Positions 1 to 10,054 are shown, counted from the stretch's first letter. The stretch is DNA of 64,000 nt from CAZRQL01 sp964602415 (GCA_964602415.1 CAZRQL010000004.1:62001-126000); one strand, 5' to 3'. Made by a program: numbers and translations. The notes: generated by a model not told the origin, from the letters alone.

Positions 1-98
1 GCGATCCCCAAAGCCTGGCTGAGCCAAACCGTACCAAAGAACTCAGCCCCCGTACCCGCAAAAAATTGGTAGATTTTGTGTTTGAAGGCGGCCTATGA
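1..98 (+). CDS. C-terminal fragment of an unidentified protein
   Basis: An open frame enters from the left edge and ends at a TGA that overlaps the ATG of the next gene (ATGA). The visible residues end in RTRKKLVDFVFEGGL. The fragment is charged and hydrophilic and carries no motif I recognise. The ATGA overlap argues that it is a real gene co-translated with csaA, but about 31 residues are not enough to name a family. Confidence 0.45.
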   Translation, partial: DPQSLAEPNRTKELSPRTRKKLVDFVFEGGL

Positions 99-433
99 GC
101 CAAACAATCACTTGGCAAGACTTTGAAAAGATTGACATCCGTATCGGTACGATAACAGCGGCTTCCCTTAATGCAAAAGCCAAAAAACCTGCGTACCGAC
201 TCGAAATTGATTTTGGTGATTTGGGTGTCAAGACTTCGTCTGCCCAAATCACTGAACTTTATGATTGTCAGGAACTTGTAGGCAAACAAGTTGTGGCAGT
301 GGTCAATTTCCCCCCCAAACAGATTGCATCGGTGAGTTCAGAGTGTTTGGTGCTGGGGGTAGTGGGCTTAGACAGTGGGGTTGTGCTTCTTAGCCCCACC
401 CACACTGTCCCCAACGGCCTAAAGATTGGATAG
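95..433 (+). CDS. csaA: CsaA-like tRNA-binding domain protein
   Basis: This 112-residue protein is a single OB-fold tRNA-binding domain of the CsaA type. The N-terminal ITWQDFEKIDIRIGTI block and the later VVAVVNFPPKQIA and SECLVLG segments are family hallmarks. The length matches CsaA (about 110 residues). The family is related to the tRNA-binding C-terminal domain of methionyl-tRNA synthetase and has been described in Bacillus as a secretion chaperone. Which role applies here is not visible. Its ATG overlaps the stop of the upstream fragment, suggesting an operon. It converges on the rhomboid gene with a single-base gap. Confidence 0.93.
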   Translation: MSQTITWQDFEKIDIRIGTITAASLNAKAKKPAYRLEIDFGDLGVKTSSAQITELYDCQELVGKQVVAVVNFPPKQIASVSSECLVLGVVGLDSGVVLLSPTHTVPNGLKIG

Positions 434-434
434 A

Positions 435-1175
435 CTATTTTGGCTTATAGACGTATTTCCAGCGCGGGGTTTGGAGTTCTTGAAACCCAGCCTCGCTGTT
501 AGTTTGAGGTGGCTGATTTTTGTCTCTTGATGGTTCGCTGTCCAATTTCCTCATAGTAAAAGAGAGCCAAATGCCAAAAAACGCTCCGCTCAAGTGCCCC
601 TCCCAAGAAACGCCCTGTTGAATGGGAAAGAGCCCCGAAATCATACCGCTGTACAAAAAGTAAACCCCCAGTGCAATGGCAATTGATTTGGGCTGCCTCC
701 TGACTATCCCGCTGCCCACCAAAAAAGCCGCCAAGCCATACACCACCCCACTCGAACCGATATGCACCAACTGCAAACCATGAAAACTCACATCCCTGCC
801 AAAAAGCCAAATCCCAAAACCACTCCCTAAATAGACCCAAATCAAAACGGAGGTTGCCGAATTAGGATAAAACAAATAAACCGTAGTACCCAAAATCAAC
901 AGAGGCATGGCATTGGAAAGCAAATGTTGGCCATTTCCATGCACAAGAGGAGCAAAAAGAATCCCAAAAAGCCCTTGCCAACTGCGCGGATAAATACCGT
1001 ATTCGGCAAAACTAATCCCTATTTCTTCCAACAAATAGAAAAAAAGCATTATGGTAACCAAATAGACCGGTATTCGAGTAGATTGATAAATATTCATTAG
1101 AAAATAAAAACTGCCTAATTTAAAACGAGATTTGAGCAATTTCATCCTCCAATTTGAGGTCAAATTATTTGTCAC
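435..1175 (-). CDS. rhomboid-family intramembrane serine protease
   Basis: This is a polytopic membrane protein of 246 residues. The catalytic serine lies in a GSSG motif (Ser142) and the catalytic histidine in WEGHLSG (His194). The HGNGQHLLSN block (79-88) is the conserved L1/TM2 motif of rhomboids. Substrates cannot be predicted. The chosen GTG start at 1175 overlaps the TGA of uppP by 4 bases (GTGA), which suggests translational coupling. An ATG at 1145 is a plausible alternative that would remove ten polar residues. The tail after residue 210 is hydrophilic and probably cytosolic. Confidence 0.9.
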   Translation of the reverse strand: MTNNLTSNWRMKLLKSRFKLGSFYFLMNIYQSTRIPVYLVTIMLFFYLLEEIGISFAEYGIYPRSWQGLFGILFAPLVHGNGQHLLSNAMPLLILGTTVYLFYPNSATSVLIWVYLGSGFGIWLFGRDVSFHGLQLVHIGSSGVVYGLAAFLVGSGIVRRQPKSIAIALGVYFLYSGMISGLFPIQQGVSWEGHLSGAFFGIWLSFTMRKLDSEPSRDKNQPPQTNSEAGFQELQTPRWKYVYKPK

Positions 1176-1951
1176 ATCTTCAAATCATAACCCAAAGCAA
1201 GAAACAATAAAATAATCAGCCCCAAAATAATACGATAGTATCCAAAAAATTTGAATCCGTATTTGGTCAAAAAGCCGATAAAAAATTTAATAGCCAACAT
1301 CGCCACCACAAAAGCCACCACATTGCCGATAAGCAAAACCGTTATTTCGCCCTCACCGATTTGCTTATAGTCTTTCAAAAGTTTGTAGGCTGAGGCCGCA
1401 AACATGGTAGGCACAGCCAAAAAAAATGAAAACTCTGCCGCAGCCTTGCGGGAAAGCCCCAGCCATTGTGCCCCCACTATCGAAGCCCCCGACCTCGAAA
1501 CGCCCGGTATCATGGCAATACATTGAAAAAAACCAATCTTCAATGCCGTGGGGTAAGGCATGGGGTCGGGGTCGGCCTGCGAAGAAGCAAACCATTTGTC
1601 CACAAAAAGCAACAAAACGCCCCCCAACAGCAACGAAACAGCCACAACCGGAACACTCTCCAATAAAGAATCAATAAAATCATTGAGCAAAAAACCTATC
1701 ACAGCCGCGGGCAAAAAAGCCACCAACAGCCTGAAATAAAAATCAATAGATTGCAAAAATCGCTTGTAGTACAACACCAAAACCGACAAAATAGCCCCAA
1801 ACTGTATATTGACCTCAAAAACCTTGACAAAACTCTGCTCGTTTATGCCCATCATGCTCGAGACAATGATCATGTGTCCTGTGGATGAAATGGGTAAAAA
1901 CTCGGTTATTCCTTCGACTATTGCCAAAATAATGGCTTGTAAATATGTCAT
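1172..1951 (-). CDS. uppP: undecaprenyl-diphosphate phosphatase
   Basis: UppP (BacA) removes a phosphate from undecaprenyl diphosphate at the cytoplasmic membrane, recycling the lipid carrier for peptidoglycan and other wall polymers. Two family motifs are clear: EGITEFLPISSTGHM near the N-terminus and PGVSRSGASI in the second half. The protein is strongly hydrophobic throughout. I place the start at 1951, giving MTYLQAIILAIVEG (259 residues), rather than at the upstream ATG at 1972, because family members begin at this point. It is followed by the rhomboid gene in a 4-base overlap. Confidence 0.95.
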   Translation of the reverse strand: MTYLQAIILAIVEGITEFLPISSTGHMIIVSSMMGINEQSFVKVFEVNIQFGAILSVLVLYYKRFLQSIDFYFRLLVAFLPAAVIGFLLNDFIDSLLESVPVVAVSLLLGGVLLLFVDKWFASSQADPDPMPYPTALKIGFFQCIAMIPGVSRSGASIVGAQWLGLSRKAAAEFSFFLAVPTMFAASAYKLLKDYKQIGEGEITVLLIGNVVAFVVAMLAIKFFIGFLTKYGFKFFGYYRIILGLIILLFLALGYDLKM

Positions 1952-2124
1952 GTTTGTTAGTTTTAAGCACAAAACTATGAATTATCCCACATGTCAACTA
2001 TTAGAATAACCAAACCACAATGATTTGCCGAAAAACTGCCAATCGTAGCAGCGACTCACAAACAAATTTCATTTATTAAACCTGAATAAAATTTTATTTT
2101 ACACTTAAAAACAAATAAAATATC

Positions 2125-3357
2125 TTGAAAGTCAGTGATTTTACCTGTCATCATGAGGTTTTCCATCTCATACAAACCTGCAAAGAAATGGGGCTTGACA
2201 AAAAGCCCTACTCGGACGTGCTGGATGCAGAAGGCCATCAATACGTGCAACTGGTGCAAGGTGGCGGCGGGGTGCTGGGAGTAGCCATGGCAGGGTATCT
2301 GCACGTACTTGAGTCTATGGGGATACGGTTTTTGGGGCTGGCGGGTAGTTCGGTAGGGGCACTGAACTCTTTGTTTATAGCCGTTTTGGAGGATATAGAC
2401 AAACCCAAAACCGAATTGCTGATAAAAAATCTGGTCAATAAAGACTTTTATGATTTTGTGGACGGGGGAGCAGAGGCCAAAGCCTTTGTGATGGCTTTGA
2501 CAGGCAAATACTCCGGCTTGCGCCAGTTGTGGACTACTGCACGGATATTGCCCGGCCTGCTGCGCAATATGGGCATCAACCCGGGCATCCATTTTTACAA
2601 CTGGGTAAGTGAAATATTGGCCAAATACAGCGTAAAAACCACCAAAGATTTACTGGAAAAAAGAAGCAAACTGCCTGCTTCTCTGCACATAAGGGAAGGG
2701 GTCAAACAAACTTTGAGCGGCTTGACGGCTTCATTGAATATCATCGCCTCCGATATCACCACAGAAAGCAAAGTCATTTTTCCGCAAATGGCCGATTTGT
2801 ATTGGCAAAATCCCGAAGCGGTCAATCCCGCAGCCTATATAAGAGCCTCGATGTCGGTGCCGGTTTTTTTTGTGCCTTACCGCATCAAAAACTTGCCGCA
2901 GGGCATCGAAGCCATGCAAAAGTGGTACGATTATGTCAAATTTATCGGCGAAATACCCCAAGAAGTGGCCTTTGTGGACGGCGGCGTGATGTCCAACTTT
3001 CCGATTGCCGTCTTCCATCGCCCGGGCACTGTGCCCAGATTGCCCACTTTTGGGGTCAAATTTGGTGTGGAGCGCAACAAAGTCAATACAATCGGCAACT
3101 TTCTCGAACTGGCCAAAGCGCTGTTGGACTCAGCCAAGCAAGCCAGCGATTTTGACTTTATCGCCCGCAATCCTGATTATCACAAACTGGTCAAAGAGAT
3201 TGACATCGGCGGGCACGACTGGCTCAATTTCAACCTCAGTCCGGCTGACAAAATTGACTTGTTTTTGAGAGGGGCTAAGGCCGCCAAGTCGTTTTTGACG
3301 GAGTTTGACTGGTACAACTACAAAAAACTTCGTACCAATAATTTGACAATCATTTAA
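2125..3357 (+). CDS. patatin-like phospholipase family protein
   Basis: A patatin-type acyl hydrolase of 410 residues. The oxyanion-hole glycine run (QGGGGVLG) lies near residue 46, the nucleophile elbow GSSVG holds Ser76, and the catalytic aspartate sits in FVDGGVMSNFPI (near residue 286). All parts of the Ser-Asp dyad are present, so it should be an active lipid esterase. No signal peptide is visible, which suggests a cytosolic or membrane-associated enzyme. The start is uncertain: TTG at 2125 is the longest frame, and an ATG at 2188 is the next candidate. The stop codon abuts the convergent Rieske stop codon with no gap. Confidence 0.88.
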   Translation: MKVSDFTCHHEVFHLIQTCKEMGLDKKPYSDVLDAEGHQYVQLVQGGGGVLGVAMAGYLHVLESMGIRFLGLAGSSVGALNSLFIAVLEDIDKPKTELLIKNLVNKDFYDFVDGGAEAKAFVMALTGKYSGLRQLWTTARILPGLLRNMGINPGIHFYNWVSEILAKYSVKTTKDLLEKRSKLPASLHIREGVKQTLSGLTASLNIIASDITTESKVIFPQMADLYWQNPEAVNPAAYIRASMSVPVFFVPYRIKNLPQGIEAMQKWYDYVKFIGEIPQEVAFVDGGVMSNFPIAVFHRPGTVPRLPTFGVKFGVERNKVNTIGNFLELAKALLDSAKQASDFDFIARNPDYHKLVKEIDIGGHDWLNFNLSPADKIDLFLRGAKAAKSFLTEFDWYNYKKLRTNNLTII

Positions 3358-3684
3358 TTACACCTTTATCCAAAGACCGCCGCTGCGCAATTCTACCTCA
3401 AAAAGACGGGCTTTGCGGGTGCGTTGCTTTTGCTCTTCTCCAGTAAGCAAATTGTAACAGTAGCTGTGCCAAGGGCAAATCACCTCGTTCATGGCATTGA
3501 GATGCCCCATCGAAAAATAAGCCTCGTTGTGCGGACAACGGTCGTCTATGGCGTAAAATTTTTCTTCGCAAGTGCGCACCACGCAAATCCGCAAGTCAGC
3601 GGCTTTGACGGCAATCATCTTACCCACAGGCAAATGTTTGTCTATCAAGTCTTTGGTTTTAAAAATCTCGTACCATTTTGCCAT
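3358..3684 (-). CDS. Rieske [2Fe-2S] ferredoxin-like protein
   Basis: A small (about 108 residues) single-domain Rieske protein. The cluster ligands are visible as CPHNEAYFSMG (Cys, His) and CPWHSYCYN (Cys, His). It resembles the small subunit of assimilatory nitrite reductase and free-standing Rieske ferredoxins. I choose the start MAKWYEIF at 3684 because it sits just after the murF-alr stop; the ATG at 3714 would overlap that gene by 29 bases. No oxygenase or reductase partner is encoded nearby, so the electron acceptor is unknown. Confidence 0.9.
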   Translation of the reverse strand: MAKWYEIFKTKDLIDKHLPVGKMIAVKAADLRICVVRTCEEKFYAIDDRCPHNEAYFSMGHLNAMNEVICPWHSYCYNLLTGEEQKQRTRKARLFEVELRSGGLWIKV

Positions 3685-3685
3685 A

Positions 3686-6055
3686 TCAATCTTCGTAATA
3701 AATGCGTTTGACACGCTCGTTTACATGGGTGAGCACTTCATAAGGTATTGTCTGCCAATTCTTTGCAATGTCGGTTACATGGGGATTTTCTCCAAATACC
3801 ACTACTTCATCGCCCGCTACGGCATCCAGCCCCGTTACGTCTGCAAAGCTCATATCCATACAAACATACCCAACAATCGGCACTAATTTATTTTTTATCA
3901 AGACTTTACCCACTCCCAAACTGTTGCGCCTGTCAAACCCATCTGCATAACCGATCGCTATGACAGCTATTTGACAGTCTCTGGCAGCCACAAAAGCGCG
4001 GTTGTAGCCTACGCTTTGCCCTGCTTTGATGTTTCGCAGTTCTATGATGGTGGTTTTGAGAGTGCCTACTACTTTGAGAAGACTCTGGATGTGAGGATTT
4101 TCCGAGATTCCATATAGCCCGATGCCAAGCCTGACCATATCAAAGACCGCTTGAGGATAGGCCGCAATGGCCTCAGTGTTGGCGATGTGTCTCAAGACGT
4201 GCTTACAGAGCGATAACTCTTGTAAGTAGCTCTGGTAGAGACGAATCTGTTCCAACGTAAAGTCTTTGTGCAGGTCGTTGCCCGAAGCCGCCAAATGGGA
4301 AAAGATGCTTTTTATTTGTAAATGAGGATGTTGAGCGATAAATTGTTTTAAAGTGCCGATTTCGTCAAATCCAAGGCGGTTCATGCCGGTATTGAGTTTG
4401 ATGTGAAAAGGAATTTGAGGGTATTTCAGGGCGATTGCTCTGAGAAGTTCCAAATTAAATACTTCAGGCTCAAGACCAAATCTATCAACAGCCTCCAACT
4501 GTTCGCTTTGGGTACTCATCACCATAATCGGCACTCTTACGCCGGCTTTGCGCAGGGCAACCCCTTCGTCCACAAAAGCCACCGCCAAATAGTCCACTCC
4601 CAAGTATTCGAGTACTTTGGCCACTTCAACGCTGCCACTGCCGTAAGCGAAAGCCTTAACCATGACCATAATACGCACATTTTGGGGCAAAATACCTCTG
4701 AATACCCGAAAGTTGTGTGCCAAAGCCGATAGGTTCAACTCCAACCGTGTAGAGTGGAGCTTGGCCTCATAAGCCCTGACAACTTGCTCAAAACCAAAGT
4801 GTCTGCTCCCCTTAATCAGCACAAAACCATCAAAAGCGGGTAAATGCCGTTTTAGCTCATCGGTGGTAGGGAAAAAATAATGGCTGCAACCAAAATCATG
4901 CGAAGAAAGCGACTCAAATCCCTCACCCACCGCCACCACAGAGTTCAGTTTGGCTTGAGAGACCAAAGCGGCCACCTCCCAAGCACTGCATCCTGTGACT
5001 TGCGAGACTATCAGGTGTTTGGGCTTGGTTCCGGCCTTTTGATTCAAAAACTCCAAAGCCACTTTAAGGCCTTGCAAATCATTGTTGTAAGTGTCGTCTA
5101 TGAGGATGCAATTGCCTCCGTCTTTTATAGACAGACGCATGGGCAGGTTGCGAAGAAGACCGATGCGTTCTTTAATTGTTTGATAATCAACACCAAGCAA
5201 CCTACTTGCAGCAATACAATGCATGGCATTTTCTATCGAGGGTAAATCAGAGAAAGGCAGCATCAATTCATGTCGTTGATTCTTTTCCCTCAAAATCAAG
5301 CGTGTAGCCGTGCCTAATGGCTTTTGTTCCTCAACGGCGATGTAGGCTTCCTGTGCTCTGCCCCAAAGTAGAACAGGGATATTTTGTTTGCGGGCTTCCT
5401 CGACTACGGTTGTGTGTTGGGCACAGACAATCAAGGTTTTAACACCTTTAAAAAGCGACATTTTCTCGGCTGTCTTTTGCCGATTGTCGGCAAAATTTTC
5501 GCTGTGCGCCGTCCCTATATTGGTAAAAATACCATAATCGGGTCGCAGGATGGCCGCCAAGTGCTGCATCTCGCCCGGTTGCGAAATGCCAGCCTCAAAA
5601 ATACCCAACTCGTGCCCAGGCTCTGCTTCCAGCACAGAAAGAGGAACACCTATTTGCGAATTGTAACTTTTCGGACTTTTAATAATAGAAAAATTGGGGC
5701 TTAACAGCTCATAAAGCCACTCTTTGACAATGGTTTTGCCGTTTGAACCAGTGATGGCTAACATAGGAAAATTGAGTTTGGCTCTGTGATGAGCCGCCCA
5801 GCGTTGCAGTGTAAACACAGGGTCGCCCACTTGGAAAACGTAGCCGTCTTTTAGATGTATCTGTTTGCTTACCACAAACTTGCGTACACCTTTGGCATAC
5901 AAATCCTCTATGAATTCGTGGCCGTCGCGATGGCCGCCTTTTAGAGCAAAAAATACGGTTTGGGCGGGGTTGGACAGATTGCGGCTGTCGGTCAGAGGTT
6001 TCATATTCTGCCAAAACTCTTGCTCAAAATCGGGTTCAGCTTGTGTGTATAGCAT
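3686..6055 (-). CDS. murF-alr: bifunctional MurF ligase / alanine racemase
   Basis: A 789-residue fusion. Residues 1 to about 430 are MurF, which adds D-Ala-D-Ala to UDP-MurNAc-tripeptide; the ATP loop ITGSNGKTIVKEW lies at 101-113. Residues from about 435 on are a PLP-dependent alanine racemase, with the PLP lysine in MVKAFAYGSG and the later YADGFDRRNSLGVG block. Making D-Ala and using its dipeptide in one polypeptide is a known arrangement in Bacteroidota. The start overlaps the 3' end of the glycosyltransferase gene by 20 bases, so the two are probably one transcript, with the Rieske gene third. Confidence 0.95.
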   Translation of the reverse strand: MLYTQAEPDFEQEFWQNMKPLTDSRNLSNPAQTVFFALKGGHRDGHEFIEDLYAKGVRKFVVSKQIHLKDGYVFQVGDPVFTLQRWAAHHRAKLNFPMLAITGSNGKTIVKEWLYELLSPNFSIIKSPKSYNSQIGVPLSVLEAEPGHELGIFEAGISQPGEMQHLAAILRPDYGIFTNIGTAHSENFADNRQKTAEKMSLFKGVKTLIVCAQHTTVVEEARKQNIPVLLWGRAQEAYIAVEEQKPLGTATRLILREKNQRHELMLPFSDLPSIENAMHCIAASRLLGVDYQTIKERIGLLRNLPMRLSIKDGGNCILIDDTYNNDLQGLKVALEFLNQKAGTKPKHLIVSQVTGCSAWEVAALVSQAKLNSVVAVGEGFESLSSHDFGCSHYFFPTTDELKRHLPAFDGFVLIKGSRHFGFEQVVRAYEAKLHSTRLELNLSALAHNFRVFRGILPQNVRIMVMVKAFAYGSGSVEVAKVLEYLGVDYLAVAFVDEGVALRKAGVRVPIMVMSTQSEQLEAVDRFGLEPEVFNLELLRAIALKYPQIPFHIKLNTGMNRLGFDEIGTLKQFIAQHPHLQIKSIFSHLAASGNDLHKDFTLEQIRLYQSYLQELSLCKHVLRHIANTEAIAAYPQAVFDMVRLGIGLYGISENPHIQSLLKVVGTLKTTIIELRNIKAGQSVGYNRAFVAARDCQIAVIAIGYADGFDRRNSLGVGKVLIKNKLVPIVGYVCMDMSFADVTGLDAVAGDEVVVFGENPHVTDIAKNWQTIPYEVLTHVNERVKRIYYED

Positions 6056-7031
6056 TTACAAGATGTTGAATGTCAATTTTATTTGCACAATCAAAATGCC
6101 TTTTGGGACATGCGCGATGGCCATGAAGCCCGCAAGGTCGGCAACTGAGCGGCTCATCAATTTGGACTAGCTTGGACACGTCAGAAAGCGGCCCAAAACC
6201 AAATTCTGGCACAGTAGAACAAAAAACCGCACAAACAGGGGCATTGACAGAGGATGCCAAGTGCATAGGGGCCGAATCATTGACATAGTTCATGACTGCC
6301 CCTTGCATCAAAGCCGCTGACTGCAAAAGAGTTAACTTACCACAAAGCACCTCAACCTTGCGGTCGGTCTGCCGAACAATTTCCCGTGCAAAATTTATAT
6401 CGCCTCGGCCACCCAACAAAAATATATCCCCTTCAAAATCAAGTGCATTGATAAAATCAGCCCACTTTTTGGCGGGCAATTGCTTGGTAAACCAAACCGA
6501 AGCAGGGGAAATGGTGGTATATCGTTGTTTTTTATAGGAATCAACTTTTTGGTAATCAAATTCTTTTGGATACAATTTGGGTCGGCGGACAGAAATTTCA
6601 AAATCGCCCTCCAACAGCGAAAGGTTTCTTTCTACTTCGTGCCTGCCATCTAAAAGATGCTTTATTTTTTTGTGAAAAAAGGCAGAAAAAGGGTTTTTGT
6701 CAAATCCAAAAATTTTATTGCTCCCCGAAGCCAAAGCCAGCAGGCCGCCGGAAGCAAAGCGTTGCAAACAAAACACACAATCGTATTTTTGTTTTCGTAT
6801 CTGCCAAGCCAACCGGAGTAAGTTTTTATTTTTTTGTTTAGATTTGTCCCAAATCCAAAGTCTATTTATTTTTGGGTGTTGAGCCAAAAGATCTTGGTTT
6901 CCAGACCTAAGCAAAAAATCTACGTTGCAGCCGGCCTCAAACAAATTTTCAATCAAAGGCGTTGCCAGTATAACATCGCCGATAAATGCAGTTTGGATGA
7001 TAAGAGTTTTGGAACAAGATATGATTTTCAT
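6036..7031 (-). CDS. family 9 glycosyltransferase (heptosyltransferase-like)
   Basis: A 331-residue GT-B enzyme of glycosyltransferase family 9, the family of ADP-heptose:LPS heptosyltransferases. Supporting features are the N-terminal LIIQTAFIGDVILATP, the nucleotide-sugar site NDSAPMHLASSVNAP, the PEFGFGPLS segment and the cysteine-bearing CRPCGLHGHRACP tail typical of the family. It probably adds a sugar to the lipopolysaccharide core; the exact donor is not determinable. It is the first gene of the glycosyltransferase / murF-alr / Rieske operon. Confidence 0.9.
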   Translation of the reverse strand: MKIISCSKTLIIQTAFIGDVILATPLIENLFEAGCNVDFLLRSGNQDLLAQHPKINRLWIWDKSKQKNKNLLRLAWQIRKQKYDCVFCLQRFASGGLLALASGSNKIFGFDKNPFSAFFHKKIKHLLDGRHEVERNLSLLEGDFEISVRRPKLYPKEFDYQKVDSYKKQRYTTISPASVWFTKQLPAKKWADFINALDFEGDIFLLGGRGDINFAREIVRQTDRKVEVLCGKLTLLQSAALMQGAVMNYVNDSAPMHLASSVNAPVCAVFCSTVPEFGFGPLSDVSKLVQIDEPLSCRPCGLHGHRACPKRHFDCANKIDIQHLVNAIHTS

Positions 7032-7138
7032 CTTTTTTTTATTATGTTTGGTCGAAATTCTGATTACTTTCTTGTCAACGAATGTAATTAGTTAGCACAA
7101 ACCATTTTTATAGATTGCAAACGATTACGGTTAATGTC

Positions 7139-10045
7139 GTGAAGATAATATTTCTATTTTGCTTACTTTTTTGCTTTTATGTAGCTCATTCACAAGAACT
7201 TGAATGGGTAAAACTTGCCAAGACTTCATCTATTTTTGATTTAAGTGCCGACCATCAAAACCAAATTTACCTGAGTGGAAACTCAAATACTTCGGCAAAT
7301 TTTGGAAAAGAAATCCAATACAACGGCTCTTATATTGCCAAATTGAATTCCACAGGCAACTTGCTTTGGTTTAAGCCTTACCCCCACAGTTGTAGGTATT
7401 TGGTTGATAATCAAGGGATGGGATACATCCTATCCACAGGCTTTAGGCGACTCAGTTGGGCTGGCAAATCGGTAGAAACCCGATTTAATGCCCTATTTGT
7501 CGTAAGAGCAAATGAGCAAGGCGAGCCGCTTTGGATGAAGGCTCTGGAAAGCCCCAATGGACTGAAAAATTTTAAGACTGCTCTGAAAGGAAAAAACGTT
7601 ACCATACAATTTAGATTGGAGTCGGCTTTGATGTACGAAGGCCAAGAAGTACTTGCAGAGCCTTCTCATCCCTTGTCTGTCAGGATAGAGATAGGAGAAT
7701 ACGGTCAGATCACATCCATACAATCCTTTGAGGCAGACAAAGAGGTACTGTCAGATGTATCAACAAATGACTACTTCTACGACTCAAAGGGATACATGTA
7801 TGTGATGGGCAAAGACAACAACCCTTTGATTCATTCTACCACCTTCAATCCGCTGGGTTTGGATTATCTGACCAAAATATCACAAGATGGCAGGGTGCTT
7901 TGGAGTTCTACCTTGGCCGACAAAGCCGAAAAAGGGGGCTTTCAAATGACCGGCTGGGCTGAAAATACATTAGGCTTTGTGGTAGGCGGCAAGTTTTTGG
8001 ATGAAATTCAAATCAACGGCCAAAAATTCGGCTCAAAAGGCACAATCAGTGCTTTTGTTGGCCAATTTGACGAAGATGGCAATATGATTTGGTTCAAATA
8101 CGGCAGCAGCGAATTGAACCTTTTTACCTCAAACGTAGCCACCAGCCGCAACCGTATCTTTGCTGCGGGCAGTATCAATGGCTTTGCTACATTTGAAAAA
8201 AACAGGGTCGTCCCTATGGGAATGGATTATTTCCTGTGGAATATACCCGTGGACGATGCTGCCGCTGTATGGGTTATGGGCAATATCAAAAGCCTGAACC
8301 AAAAAGATTGCGAATTGGCGGGGCATGGCTTGGAAGGCTTTCGGGTTCAGGCACAGCCAAACGGCCTGTTTGCCTCAACCGACCGCAGCGGCAACTACAA
8401 AATCCGGCTCAGCGAAGGAACACACACACTCAAACAAGCTATTCCTCAGCGATTTAAGGCTTTGTACGCCCCGTACTGCCCTTTTGAGTCTCAAATACAA
8501 CTCGAACTCAAAGCCAAAAATCCGCCTGTAAACAACATCAATTTCAGAAATTTGGGTAGGAAAACCCATTTCTTGCGCGTAAATCTAAGTTCAGACCGCC
8601 GCCGTCGCTGTTTTAGAAACCAAACCCGCGTCTATTACGAAAACTCAGGCAATCAAGCCGTTGAGGGTGTAGAAATCGTGGTTACTTTGGACAAATACAT
8701 CGTGCCCATCCAGAGCCTGCCCTCATGGAACATAAAAAATGGCAACCAATTGCGCTACCAAATAGGCAGGCTTGAGGCAGGAGGCAGAGGAATCATCCAC
8801 ATCACCGATTCGGTCATTTGTGGTATGGAAGAAATTCGGGGGATGGTTCAGTGCAGCCGTGCCGAAATTTTGCCGCTCAACCCACTGGGGTTCAGTGATG
8901 AAGACCTTTGGGACGGTTCTGATTTGAACATTTCAGGGTTTTGTGTAAATAACAGAATAACAGCCCTTTCTATTACCAATATAGGGCAAGGCAATATGTC
9001 TGACAGCACAGCTTATAGGCTTTTTGTTGACGATCGCCTGGCTATAGCCAAAAAAATAAAATTGACGGCGGGTGATAGCCAAGCTATCTCGGTGGACGCT
9101 GCCTCTGCAACCGTAAGACTCGAAGCCGACAATACGCCCTACAACCCAAACCGCCGTCGGGTCGCTCGTACCGTGCTGCCTTGTTTGGAATTTGAATTTC
9201 GCCCGCAAAGTACAGAAAACCAGATATTTAATCAAGATGACGAAAACGCAAGAATCAGCGAAGAATGCCTGACCATACTGGACAGCTACGACCCCAATGA
9301 CAAATTGGCACAGCCTCGCGGTTGGAGCGAGCAAAACTGCGTGCTTAACAACGAAATACTCAACTACAAAATCCGTTTCCAAAACACGGGCAGTGACACG
9401 GCTTACAAGGTCGTTTTAATTGATACGCTAAGCCCACATTTCGATTTGGAGAGCTTCGAGATAGGCACTGCTTCGCACCGCTTCGACTGGCAACTATTGG
9501 GCGACAACCAGCACAGCCTTTTGGTTTGCACTTTCGAAAATATTATGTTGCCTGATAGCCTCAAAGATCCTGTTGGTAGTCAAGGTTTTGTAGATTTCTC
9601 TGTCAGGCTTAAGCCCAACCTGCCCCCCGCCACGCAAATTACCAACTCTGCTGACATCTACTTTGATTTCAACAGCCCCATCCAAACCAATACCACCCTA
9701 CACACTGTCTGTGAGTTGCCGCTACCTGACCCTCAACTCAAAACCAAAGTAAAACAAGGGCATGTATTCGATTCTCAAATCAATATATTATGCTACCCCA
9801 ATCCTGTGCAAAACGAACTCACCTTGAGACTTACTCAAAGTGGCTGGGACACTTTCAACAATTTGGAAGTATTGTTTTGGGACTTGACAGGCAGGCACAT
9901 CAATACTTATTTGATAGAACCCAATGAAAATCAGGTCTTTGAAACCAAAATAAGTCTTTCCGACCTAAGTGCCGGCATTTATATTGTAGAACTGAGATCG
10001 AATGGCTCGATAAAAAGTCATACCAAAGTGCTGAAAGCAAATTAA
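7139..10045 (+). CDS. secreted protein with beta-propeller-like repeats and T9SS type A sorting domain
   Basis: About 968 residues. I favour a GTG start at 7139 because it yields a clean signal peptide (MKIIFLFCLLFCFYVAHSQ); a TTG at 7115 is the longer option. The first 350 residues carry repeats of the type YIAKLNSTGNLLWFK and TKISQDGRVLWSS, as in SBBP beta-propeller repeats. A carboxypeptidase-regulatory-like segment follows (FASTDRSGNYKIRLSEGTHT). Next comes a domain with SYDPNDKLAQPRGW and NTGSDTAYKVVLIDTL, known from many T9SS proteins. The C-terminus (CYPNPVQNELTL ... LSAGIYIVEL) is a type A sorting signal. Function and ligand are unknown. Confidence 0.88.
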   Translation: MKIIFLFCLLFCFYVAHSQELEWVKLAKTSSIFDLSADHQNQIYLSGNSNTSANFGKEIQYNGSYIAKLNSTGNLLWFKPYPHSCRYLVDNQGMGYILSTGFRRLSWAGKSVETRFNALFVVRANEQGEPLWMKALESPNGLKNFKTALKGKNVTIQFRLESALMYEGQEVLAEPSHPLSVRIEIGEYGQITSIQSFEADKEVLSDVSTNDYFYDSKGYMYVMGKDNNPLIHSTTFNPLGLDYLTKISQDGRVLWSSTLADKAEKGGFQMTGWAENTLGFVVGGKFLDEIQINGQKFGSKGTISAFVGQFDEDGNMIWFKYGSSELNLFTSNVATSRNRIFAAGSINGFATFEKNRVVPMGMDYFLWNIPVDDAAAVWVMGNIKSLNQKDCELAGHGLEGFRVQAQPNGLFASTDRSGNYKIRLSEGTHTLKQAIPQRFKALYAPYCPFESQIQLELKAKNPPVNNINFRNLGRKTHFLRVNLSSDRRRRCFRNQTRVYYENSGNQAVEGVEIVVTLDKYIVPIQSLPSWNIKNGNQLRYQIGRLEAGGRGIIHITDSVICGMEEIRGMVQCSRAEILPLNPLGFSDEDLWDGSDLNISGFCVNNRITALSITNIGQGNMSDSTAYRLFVDDRLAIAKKIKLTAGDSQAISVDAASATVRLEADNTPYNPNRRRVARTVLPCLEFEFRPQSTENQIFNQDDENARISEECLTILDSYDPNDKLAQPRGWSEQNCVLNNEILNYKIRFQNTGSDTAYKVVLIDTLSPHFDLESFEIGTASHRFDWQLLGDNQHSLLVCTFENIMLPDSLKDPVGSQGFVDFSVRLKPNLPPATQITNSADIYFDFNSPIQTNTTLHTVCELPLPDPQLKTKVKQGHVFDSQINILCYPNPVQNELTLRLTQSGWDTFNNLEVLFWDLTGRHINTYLIEPNENQVFETKISLSDLSAGIYIVELRSNGSIKSHTKVLKAN

Positions 10046-10054
10046 ATTTGCGCA

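Noticed and set aside
10043..10050. Independent promoter for menD
   Set aside because: The TAAATTTG overlaps the stop codon of the upstream gene and has no -33 element at the right distance; it is kept only as part of the leaderless-start observation.
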